Origin: Desulfobacterales bacterium
GTDB taxonomy: Bacteria; Desulfobacterota; DSM-4660; Desulfatiglandales; B25-G16
DNA: 5,344 nucleotides
NCBI GenBank assembly: GCA_013375335.1
Contig: JABXJZ010000117.1
Location: 1-5,344, forward strand
Direction of reading: 5' to 3'
Made by a program: the position numbers and the translations under genes. Of the stretch, positions 1 to 5,344 are shown one piece after another. The stretch's first letter is position 1; every line of letters starts with the position of its first letter. A model generated the notes under the pieces. It saw nothing but the letters and a program-made list of their open reading frames with translations, had not been told where the DNA came from and did no database searches.

Positions 1-90
1 GAATTCTATATGGGACTATCGGCTGTTGGCTCCAAAAAGAGCTATCGTGAAGTTAAGCACTACCGGCGAAGGAAGAGATGGCTTGCTTAA
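1..90 (+). CDS. C-terminal end of a probable LivG-type ABC transporter ATPase (5'-truncated by window edge)
   Basis: Frame 1 is open from the first base to a TAA at 88-90 and gives 29 residues beginning EFYMGLSAVGSKKSY and ending HYRRRKRWLA. No Walker or signature motif lies in this part, so the call rests on two points. First, from memory, LivG-type ATPases of ligase-containing liv cassettes end with a phrase like 'EFYLG...KSYRDVKHYKRRKRWL', following the usual 'NP.V...YLG' end of LivG. Second, the position fits, immediately upstream of a ligase, livH, livM and binding-protein run that needs an ATPase. The Arg/Lys-rich tail is typical of that subgroup, by recall. If correct, the protein sits on the cytoplasmic face and drives transport by ATP hydrolysis. 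Its stop lies 17 bases before the preferred ligase start, or overlaps the alternative start at 78, which suggests translational coupling. It could instead be another gene end; the preceding few hundred bases would settle it. Confidence 0.65.
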   Translation, partial: EFYMGLSAVGSKKSYREVKHYRRRKRWLA

Positions 91-98
91 GAGAAGGG
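91..98 (+). promoter_or_regulatory. Ribosome-binding site deciding the ligase start
   Basis: GAGAAGGG lies directly after the upstream TAA and ends 9 bases before the ATG at 108. The alternative ATG at 78 has its own purine-rich stretch (GAAGGAAGAG, 68-77), but that run is nearly adjacent to the codon and codes for the conserved tail of the upstream gene. Spacing and the absence of overlap favour 108. Confidence 0.5.
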
Positions 99-107
99 CA
101 TGGGGAA

Positions 108-2033
108 ATGGCTACCGGAATAGAGCCAGTCAATAGAGAAAAGGGTGATACCTGGCCCAAGATACTCAAATATAACTATGAAAAATATGGCGATAACCGC
201 AGAGCCATGCGCCATAAGCACTATGGTATCTGGCAGCCTTATACCTGGAAGGACTACTACCTCAGTGTTAAATACCTAGCACTTGGTTTACTATCCCTCG
301 GCTTTGAACCTGGAGACAAGGTGCTTATTATTGGGGATAATGCCCCACAGTGGTATTATGCTGAGCTGGCTGCCCAGGCTATTCATGGGGCTTCGGTGGG
401 ATTATATTCAGATTTAACTCCACGGGAGATACAATATATTGCCGAAAACTCCGAGGCCAGATTTGCAATAGTTGAAGATCAGGAGCAGGTTGATAAATTT
501 CTCGAAATAAAGGACGAGCTTCCCCTCCTTAAAAAGGTTATATACTGGAACTATAAGGGGCTAGCCCATTCTGATGACCATATGTTAATGGGATATAGGC
601 AGGTTCTACAACGAGGGGAGAAATATGAAGAGGAACACCCCGGGCTCTTTGAGCAGAATGTGGAAACCGGCAAAGCCGATGATGTTTGCGCCCTCGTTTA
701 CACATCGGGAACCACCGGGGCTACACCCAAGGGAGCCGTCCACACCTATAGGACGATGAGGGCTGGTGCCGACTATCACTTGAATCTCGACCCATGGCAT
801 GATAATGATAATGTCCTTCCCTACCTGCCACCGGCCTGGATGACTGAGCAATGGTTTGGGATTGGTTGCCACCTCCTATCGGCTAGCACCCTGAACTTCG
901 CTGAAGCGCCGGAAACCCAACAGCGGGATACGAGGGAAACAGGACCGAGCATTGTATTCTACGGGGCTCGGCTATGGGAGAGTCAGGCAGCTATGGTGCA
1001 GGCACGGATTCTTGGCGCTGGTGGCATCAAGGGGTTTGCCTTCCGTCTTCTCATGCCAATTGGCTATAAGATGGCCGATTTAAAGCTTAATAAACAAAAG
1101 CCAGATCTGTTTAGGAAAATCCTCTATTCTTTGGCTGATATCGCGTTATTTAGACCCATCAGACGCAGCCTTGGTCTGTCAAATGCCAGAATCTGCTATA
1201 CCACCGGGGCTATGCTCAGCCCTGATGTCTTCAGGTTTTACCATGCCCTCAATATTCCTCTCAAAAGCCTGTATGGGACAACAGAGGGTGGAGCTCTCAC
1301 TGGCGCCAAGAATGATGAAATCAGTTTAGAGACGGTGGGCCCCGCTCACAGGGGAACAGAGGTAAAAATAACCGATAATGGTGAAATTATTTATCGGCAG
1401 CCTGGCGTTTTTATTGGGTATTATAAGGATCCGGATAAGACTGCCGAGGTGCTTAAAGACGGGTGGTTTTACAGTGGAGACAGCGGTTTCATGAGGGAGG
1501 ATGGACACATTGTCTTTGTAGACAGGGTAAAGGACCTCGTTGAGCTGGCCAGTGGCGATAAACTGGCCCCCCAGTTTATTGAGAGCCGGTTGAGGTTCAG
1601 CCCTTATATCATGGACGCCTGGGTTCTGGCCGGAGCGGATGGGGCCTACGCCTCGGCCATCATCATCATTAACTATGATACTGTCGGCAGATGGGCTGGA
1701 CAGAGGGGGGTTGCTTATACTAACTTCGCCGAGCTTTCCCAGAAGCCGGAGGTTTACGGGCTGGTGAAGACGGACATAGACAGAATAAATCAAGCTTTGC
1801 CGCCTGGCGCCAGGGTGAAGAAATACGTCAATCTGCACAAGGAATTTGACCCCGATGAAACTGAGTTAACCAGAAACAGGAAGCTGAGAAGGAGATTTTT
1901 GGAAGAGCGTTATTGCGAGCTTATCGATGCGATCTATGGTGATAAGACCGAGGCGCCGATAGAGGCTCGGGTCACATCCCGGGATGGGCGGACGGAAACA
2001 ATAAAGACGACTCTTAGCATCAAGTCTGTTTAG
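108..2033 (+). CDS. AMP-forming acyl-CoA synthetase/ligase (long-chain acyl-CoA synthetase-like), transporter-associated
   Basis: This is a cytoplasmic ANL-superfamily adenylate-forming enzyme that activates a carboxylate with ATP and loads it onto CoA. From the ATG at 108 it has 641 residues, within the usual range of bacterial long-chain acyl-CoA synthetases (FadD/FAA1 type). Visible motifs are the phosphate-binding loop TSGTTG..PKG (about 199-209), YGTTEGG (389-395), YSGD with Asp458, the hinge region DRVKD (472-476) followed by LAPQFIE, and a C-terminal ELTRNRKLRRRF segment whose Lys592 is the likely catalytic A10 lysine. About 50 residues follow that lysine (YCELIDAIYGD... then VTSRDGRTETIKTTL), an extension I associate with ligases in liv operons. 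The phosphate loop carries one extra residue (GATPKG where GxPKG is usual). An in-frame ATG at 78 would add ten residues (MACLREGHGE) and overlap the upstream gene; 108 is preferred because of its ribosome-binding site and lack of overlap. The adenylation chemistry is secure. The acyl substrate is not: fatty, aromatic or other carboxylic acid are all possible. The location inside a transporter operon suggests it activates the imported compound. Confidence 0.93.
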   Translation: MATGIEPVNREKGDTWPKILKYNYEKYGDNRRAMRHKHYGIWQPYTWKDYYLSVKYLALGLLSLGFEPGDKVLIIGDNAPQWYYAELAAQAIHGASVGLYSDLTPREIQYIAENSEARFAIVEDQEQVDKFLEIKDELPLLKKVIYWNYKGLAHSDDHMLMGYRQVLQRGEKYEEEHPGLFEQNVETGKADDVCALVYTSGTTGATPKGAVHTYRTMRAGADYHLNLDPWHDNDNVLPYLPPAWMTEQWFGIGCHLLSASTLNFAEAPETQQRDTRETGPSIVFYGARLWESQAAMVQARILGAGGIKGFAFRLLMPIGYKMADLKLNKQKPDLFRKILYSLADIALFRPIRRSLGLSNARICYTTGAMLSPDVFRFYHALNIPLKSLYGTTEGGALTGAKNDEISLETVGPAHRGTEVKITDNGEIIYRQPGVFIGYYKDPDKTAEVLKDGWFYSGDSGFMREDGHIVFVDRVKDLVELASGDKLAPQFIESRLRFSPYIMDAWVLAGADGAYASAIIIINYDTVGRWAGQRGVAYTNFAELSQKPEVYGLVKTDIDRINQALPPGARVKKYVNLHKEFDPDETELTRNRKLRRRFLEERYCELIDAIYGDKTEAPIEARVTSRDGRTETIKTTLSIKSV

Positions 2034-2037
2034 GGGG
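2033..2037 (+). promoter_or_regulatory. Ribosome-binding site of livH-type gene
   Basis: A GGGGG run overlaps the last base of the ligase stop codon TAG (2031-2033) and ends 7 bases before the ATG at 2045. The 11-base gap leaves no room for a promoter, so livH is co-transcribed with the ligase. Confidence 0.6.
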
Positions 2038-2044
2038 CTGTCTC

Positions 2045-2935
2045 ATGACCTTCTTTCTCCAATTAGTGGTAACCGGTTTTTCCCTTGGCATGATCTATGC
2101 TCTTGTTGCTATAGGCTTTGTCATTATCCTAAAATGCTCCGACGCCTTTAACATTGCCCAGGGGCACTTTGTATTGATTGGTGGTTACCTGGGTTATACC
2201 TTCCTGGTACCTTTGGGCCTGCCGATATGGGCCAGCCTGCTACTGGCAATAGGAGTGGCCATCATAATGGGCCTGTTAATAGAACGCCTTACCCTGCGCC
2301 CTCTGGTTGGTAAACCAGTACTGGCCGTAATCATGATGACCATAGCCCTTGCCACTATATTGGAAGGGTTGGCAACCCTATTCTGGGGCGGGGAATATAA
2401 GGCTTACCACGGGGTACTGCCGACGGTAGCCCTGAAACTGGGTGAGATATCCCTACCCTCAGAGTCGTTAATTGGGCTCATCGTGTCTGTTGTTGTGGTG
2501 GCAATACTCATGTTTTTGTTCCATTATACTAAAATCGGACTCGCAATGAGGGCCACTGCCGAGGATTTACAAGTGGTGCAGAGTCATGGTATCCGTGCAA
2601 CCACAGTCTATTCCGTCTCATGGGTCATTGCCAGCATCGTTGGGGTGATCGGCGGTATTCTTTGGGGCGGCATATCCGGCGTAATGACACCGCTGGCCGA
2701 GATGGCAATGACAGCATTCGCGGTAGTGCTGCTGGGAGGGGTAAACTCCATCGGCGGGGCCATTGTAGCCGGAATAATCCTGGGTGTGCTGGAGAATTTG
2801 GCTGCGGGGTACCTGGACCCATTGCTACCTGCTGGTGGTGGGCTTGCTCATGTCTTCCCCTTTATCGTTATGATAATTGTGCTGATCTTCAGGCCCCATG
2901 GTCTGTTTGGTCTCGTCACGATAGAAAGGATTTAA
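2045..2935 (+). CDS. livH: LivH-type ABC transporter permease (branched-chain amino acid type)
   Basis: This is an inner-membrane permease of the hydrophobic amino acid uptake (HAAT) family, one half of the channel that pairs with LivM and two ATPases. Its 296 residues match the usual LivH length of about 290-300. The chain is almost entirely hydrophobic, with membrane segments near 5-29, 42-58, 61-80, 92-114, 141-159, 190-212, 218-250 and 268-284. The family phrase FNIAQGHFVLIGGY (35-48) corresponds to the LivH 'N.AHGE...LGAY' motif. The cytoplasmic coupling loop that docks to the ATPase is visible as GLAMRATAEDLQVVQSHGI (165-183), and a late LLGGVNSIGGAIVAGIILG segment and the C-terminal RPHGLFG (283-289) are classic. 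The ATG at 2045 has a well-spaced ribosome-binding site. The gene follows the ligase by 11 bases and precedes livM by one base. Family and role are clear. The symbol denotes the family; Leu/Ile/Val as the transported substrate is not implied and is doubtful in this context. Confidence 0.95.
   Translation: MTFFLQLVVTGFSLGMIYALVAIGFVIILKCSDAFNIAQGHFVLIGGYLGYTFLVPLGLPIWASLLLAIGVAIIMGLLIERLTLRPLVGKPVLAVIMMTIALATILEGLATLFWGGEYKAYHGVLPTVALKLGEISLPSESLIGLIVSVVVVAILMFLFHYTKIGLAMRATAEDLQVVQSHGIRATTVYSVSWVIASIVGVIGGILWGGISGVMTPLAEMAMTAFAVVLLGGVNSIGGAIVAGIILGVLENLAAGYLDPLLPAGGGLAHVFPFIVMIIVLIFRPHGLFGLVTIERI
2924..2930 (+). promoter_or_regulatory. Ribosome-binding site of livM-type gene, inside the end of livH
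   Basis: GAAAGGA lies within the last codons of livH and ends 6 bases before the livM ATG at 2937. With a one-base gap between the livH stop (TAA, 2933-2935) and the livM start, ribosomes finishing livH can reinitiate directly, so the two permeases are probably translationally coupled in near-equal amounts. Confidence 0.65.
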
Positions 2936-2936
2936 T

Positions 2937-3986
2937 ATGGGTCTCCGCTCCGGAACCTTTCAAGAAAGCTACGCCCAGGATATGGCTATCTTCCGCACCA
3001 GTCTGCACTGGGGAATACTGTTTGCCTCCCTTGTCCTTCTTTTCGCCTGCCCGCTCTTTTTCAGTGACAGGATACTGACCATCATGACCATGATCGGTAT
3101 TGCCATTATCAGTGTTCACGGGCTCAGTATTCTCACCGGATACTGTGGCCAAATATCCATAGGTCATGTCGGCTTTATGGCAGTCGGCGCCTATACATCG
3201 GCTATCTTGAGTGCCAAGCTTGGCTGGCCATTCTGGGCGACCCTACCCTGTGCTGCCCTGGCCGCGGGAATCGCCGGTTTGATCTTCGGCCTGCCATCAC
3301 TAAAGATCAAGGGCTTCTACCTGATTATGGCGACCATAGCCGCACACTTTATTATTATCTGGCTCATACTCCAGCTACGTCCTCTCACCGGTGGTGCCGA
3401 TGGTTTCTCTGTCCCCAGACCTGAGATAGCCGGCATTGCGTTTAAGTCCAAAAGTAGCTACTACTACCTGGTTATGGTATTTGCCTGCCTTGCCACGTTC
3501 ACGGCCCACAACATAGTCAGGACGAGGGCAGGCAGGGCCTTCGTCGCAATCAGGGATAACGACCTGGCGGCCGAGGTCATGGGGATTAGTCTATGGAGTT
3601 ATAAGCTACAGGCATTCTTTATCGGCTGTGTTTATGCCGGTGTGGCCGGTGCACTGCTGATTCACTACTATGCTTATGCCTCTGCCGAAATGTTTCCCTT
3701 CATGGATTCGGTGTGGTATCTGGGCATGATCATTGTCGGTGGAATGGGCAGCACTACGGGGGCCATCTTCGGCGCCGTATTTCTCAAACTGCTGGATGAG
3801 CTGGTCACCATTGTCGGCCCAGTCTTATCTGCAGCCGTCGCTCCCCAGGCAGCCGCGTCACTGGGTCTTATCACACGGGGATTGGTCATTGCCCTCTTCC
3901 TTATCTTTGAACCCAGGGGGCTCGCTCACCGGTGGGAGATGATCAAGGCCTATTTCAGGCTATGGCCTTTCTCACATCAAGAATGA
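2937..3986 (+). CDS. livM: LivM-type ABC transporter permease (branched-chain amino acid type)
   Basis: This is the second inner-membrane permease of the HAAT transporter and the presumed partner of LivH. It has 349 residues, normal for LivM homologues without the longer N-terminal region of the enterobacterial protein. A polar N-terminus (SGTFQESYAQDMAIF, 5-19) precedes the first membrane segment; I recall this 'F..SY..DMAI' start from LivM proteins of ligase-linked cassettes, and it supports ATG 2937 over the internal ATG at 2982. The LivM hallmark LTGYCGQISIGHVGFMAVGAY is at 66-86, where the family has LTGYAGQ.SLGHAAF. The ATPase-docking loop GRAFVAIRDNDLAAEVMGIS is at 199-218. A late IIVGGMGSTTGAIFGAVFL segment and EPRGL (325-329) are also typical. 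The charged tail after EPRGL is cytoplasmic. It follows livH by one base and is followed by an 80-base gap before the binding-protein gene. Confidence 0.95.
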   Translation: MGLRSGTFQESYAQDMAIFRTSLHWGILFASLVLLFACPLFFSDRILTIMTMIGIAIISVHGLSILTGYCGQISIGHVGFMAVGAYTSAILSAKLGWPFWATLPCAALAAGIAGLIFGLPSLKIKGFYLIMATIAAHFIIIWLILQLRPLTGGADGFSVPRPEIAGIAFKSKSSYYYLVMVFACLATFTAHNIVRTRAGRAFVAIRDNDLAAEVMGISLWSYKLQAFFIGCVYAGVAGALLIHYYAYASAEMFPFMDSVWYLGMIIVGGMGSTTGAIFGAVFLKLLDELVTIVGPVLSAAVAPQAAASLGLITRGLVIALFLIFEPRGLAHRWEMIKAYFRLWPFSHQE

Positions 3987-4066
3987 GAGTGAAAGGGGGT
4001 GATTACATTCAACAGAATGCCTCATCTATGGTGTAAACTCAATCATAAACGAGAAAGGAGAAGAAA
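3987..4066 (+). promoter_or_regulatory. Intergenic gap between livM and the binding-protein gene, with a small hairpin
   Basis: This is the only gap of any size in the window. It contains one perfect short inverted repeat, CATTC (4006-4010) and GAATG (4015-4019) around an AACA loop. No T-run follows it, so it does not look like an intrinsic terminator. I found no convincing -35/-10 pair; weak -10-like strings (TATGGT 4027-4032, TAAACT 4034-4039) have no well-placed -35 partner. The binding protein of an ABC system is usually made in excess over its permeases, so a spaced leader with a minor hairpin that affects mRNA stability is plausible, but this is inference only. Confidence 0.3.
4054..4060 (+). 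promoter_or_regulatory. Strong ribosome-binding site of the binding-protein gene
   Basis: AAAGGAG ends 6 bases before the ATG at 4067 and is the best Shine-Dalgarno match in the window. It fixes the start at 4067 rather than the in-frame ATG at 4076, and suggests strong translation of the binding protein. Confidence 0.75.
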
Positions 4067-5320
4067 ATGGCTAAAATGAGATTGGCGTTAGTAGCATCAG
4101 TGACTATTATGCTGTTGGGATTATCGGTACTTTTTACCCCCACCACATATGCGAAAACACTCTATGTCGGTGGCACCATGGCGCTCACCGGCGCCTACGC
4201 CGAGGACACGGCGGCGGTTCTTGCTGGCTACCAAGACTATGTCAGATATGTAAATGAGACAAAGAAGCTGGCTCCGTGGCGAAGAGTGAAATTCCCCGCC
4301 GATATCACCCTGGAGGTGCTGTGGCGAGATGATGAGCTCAAGCCACCTAAGGCCCTGTCTATCTATGAGGAGCTTAAGGCCAAGGGAATACTGGTATTCA
4401 GGGGATCGGGGTCGCCACAGGTGCAGGCGCTCAAGGATAGGCTATATGAGGACGGCGTTGGCGCCCCCAGTATGGCCTCCGGACCCTATCTCCTGAAGCC
4501 GCCACAATCCGTCTTCACCTATTACCCCATTTATTCTGATGACGCGGCAGCCTTCATTGATTGGTTTCTGGAGGGGTGGAAGGAAAAAAGGAAACCGAGG
4601 TTTGCCTACCTTACCGCAGATTCCGCCTTCGGCAGGTCGGTTGAGGTACCTGAGCTTACCGAGTATGTCAAGAAGGTAGGATGTGAGTTTGTCGGCAGCC
4701 AGTATGTGCCTATGGTGCCTAAATCTCCACCAACCACTCAGCTTATGTGGCTAAAGAAACAGGGGGTTGACCTTGCCTTCGGTTGCATGATTAACCCCGG
4801 TTCACAACCGACGGTAAAGGAGATGGTCAGGCTGGGTATGGGACCCCATCTGGATTACAAGATCACCTTTGGCTGTGCTACACCAAGTCACCTCCCTGTA
4901 TTCGCTGATGCCATGGGAGAGCTGGGCGACGGTTTTGTCGTCGCTGGTGGCTTCCCACCGTTATATGACACCGCCACCCGTGGGGTAAAATTCTGCAACG
5001 ACCTCCAGGATAAGTATCGCCCCGGCAAGCGGATTACCCACATCATGTATGAAGCAGGCATAATTGAGGCCATGATCCAGACTGAGGCCTTAAGGCTTGC
5101 CTTAAAAAAGGTGCCTGCTGACAAGCTCACGCCCCGTGATGTACTGGAGCATGGCTTCTACAAGATTAAAAAACTTGTCACCGGTGACTTAACAAGCACA
5201 CCGCTGACCTATGGTAAGGGTGATATCGAAGGTGTTGATGAGGTACGTGTTGACCAGGTGCAGGATGGTAAGGTGGTAAAACTGGGCACCTGGCCATGTC
5301 GCCACCTGTATAAGCGCTAA
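4067..5320 (+). CDS. Liv-type periplasmic substrate-binding protein of the ABC transporter
   Basis: This is the extracytoplasmic ligand-capture subunit for the LivH/LivM permeases, a type I periplasmic-binding fold (LivK/Peripla_BP_6 family). The 417 residues are somewhat longer than the roughly 370 of classical LivJ/LivK. Residues 1-29 form a signal peptide: MAKMR, a hydrophobic core, then a TYA site with cleavage expected before Lys30. No cysteine follows the core, so it is not a lipoprotein. The mature start LYVGGTMALTGAYAED matches the family's first strand and 'P.TG..A' ligand loop. Further landmarks are RGSGSPQVQALKDRL, FTYYPIYSDDAAAFIDWF, AYLTADSAFGRSVEV and DLAFGCMINPGSQP. In the region where LivJ places a ligand-contacting Glu (GPEGVG), this protein reads ITFGCATPSHLP with no acidic residue. 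There are five cysteines (206, 240, 270, 310, 411), an odd number for an exported protein. The gene ends in a double stop (TAA TAA, 5318-5323). The fold and role are secure and the ligand is unknown. A carboxylic acid activated by the neighbouring ligase is the best guess from context. Confidence 0.93.
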   Translation: MAKMRLALVASVTIMLLGLSVLFTPTTYAKTLYVGGTMALTGAYAEDTAAVLAGYQDYVRYVNETKKLAPWRRVKFPADITLEVLWRDDELKPPKALSIYEELKAKGILVFRGSGSPQVQALKDRLYEDGVGAPSMASGPYLLKPPQSVFTYYPIYSDDAAAFIDWFLEGWKEKRKPRFAYLTADSAFGRSVEVPELTEYVKKVGCEFVGSQYVPMVPKSPPTTQLMWLKKQGVDLAFGCMINPGSQPTVKEMVRLGMGPHLDYKITFGCATPSHLPVFADAMGELGDGFVVAGGFPPLYDTATRGVKFCNDLQDKYRPGKRITHIMYEAGIIEAMIQTEALRLALKKVPADKLTPRDVLEHGFYKIKKLVTGDLTSTPLTYGKGDIEGVDEVRVDQVQDGKVVKLGTWPCRHLYKR

Positions 5321-5344
5321 TAACTATTATTCCTGCGGCCCCAC

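Noticed and set aside
606..872. 88-residue minus-strand frame inside the ligase gene
   Set aside because: It is antisense to the phosphate-binding loop region and has no family features or independent ribosome-binding site evidence.
1326..1838. 170-residue open frame on the minus strand inside the ligase gene
   Set aside because: It lies wholly antisense to conserved ligase motifs (hinge, DRVKD), shows no recognisable motif, and is explained as a shadow of the coding strand.
2620..3078. 152-residue plus-strand frame across the livH/livM junction
   Set aside because: It overlaps two well-supported permease genes in another frame and has a low-complexity, Arg/Cys/Gly-rich composition typical of an out-of-frame read.
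4003..4036. Longer stem between TTACA (4003-4007) and TGTAA (4032-4036)
   Set aside because: It extends only through G-T wobble pairs, is weaker than the local 5-bp hairpin it would displace, and has no T-run, so it does not support a terminator or riboswitch.
3999..4079. Possible 26-residue leader peptide starting at GTG in the livM to binding-protein gap
   Set aside because: The G-rich stretch abuts the GTG with no spacing, the frame runs into the binding-protein start, and no attenuator-like run of a single amino acid or terminator is present.
5321..5344. Terminator or next gene start after the binding-protein gene
   Set aside because: Only 24 bases remain after the stop; they hold a second TAA but no hairpin, ribosome-binding site or start codon that can be judged.
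1..5344. Mobile element, CRISPR array, tRNA or a novel defence system
   Set aside because: Reading both strands showed no direct-repeat arrays, transposase motifs, tRNA-like cloverleaf or nuclease-type genes. The window is filled by one metabolic transport operon.

Overview
The window is a compact, co-directional (+ strand) stretch of a bacterial operon for a branched-chain-amino-acid-type (Liv/HAAT family) ABC transporter, with an AMP-forming acyl-CoA ligase gene inserted into it. In order: the last 29 codons of an upstream gene, probably the LivG-type ATPase (1-90); a long acyl-CoA synthetase-like ligase (108-2033); a LivH-type permease (2045-2935); a LivM-type permease (2937-3986); an 80-base intergenic gap; and a secreted Liv-type substrate-binding protein (4067-5320). 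Coding density is nearly complete, and no gene-free stretch exceeds 80 bases. I see no RNA gene, CRISPR array, insertion sequence or origin.

The genes look like one transcription unit. The ligase start lies close to or overlaps the upstream stop, ligase and livH are 11 bases apart, livH and livM one base apart, and each gene has a purine-rich ribosome-binding site. The wider livM to binding-protein gap holds one short hairpin but no convincing promoter or terminator. The LivF ATPase and most of LivG are not in the window and are expected in the flanks.

The most coherent reading is an import-and-activate module. The binding protein captures a small ligand, LivH/LivM with the ATPases move it inward, and the ligase converts a carboxylate to its CoA thioester for degradation. 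By eye, the binding protein lacks the acidic residue that classical Leu/Ile/Val-binding proteins use to hold the ligand amino group, which fits a non-amino-acid carboxylate such as an aromatic, fatty or dicarboxylic acid. The actual substrate cannot be read from the sequence.

The organism is a bacterium of moderate GC. The binding protein has a signal peptidase I type signal without a lipobox, which fits a diderm with a periplasm. Ligase-containing liv cassettes of this kind are, from memory, common in uncultured anaerobic sediment lineages (Desulfobacterota-like, also Dehalococcoidia). This placement is weak. The window is mostly a known kind of locus rather than a clearly new system; its interest lies in the substrate question and a few unusual motif details.
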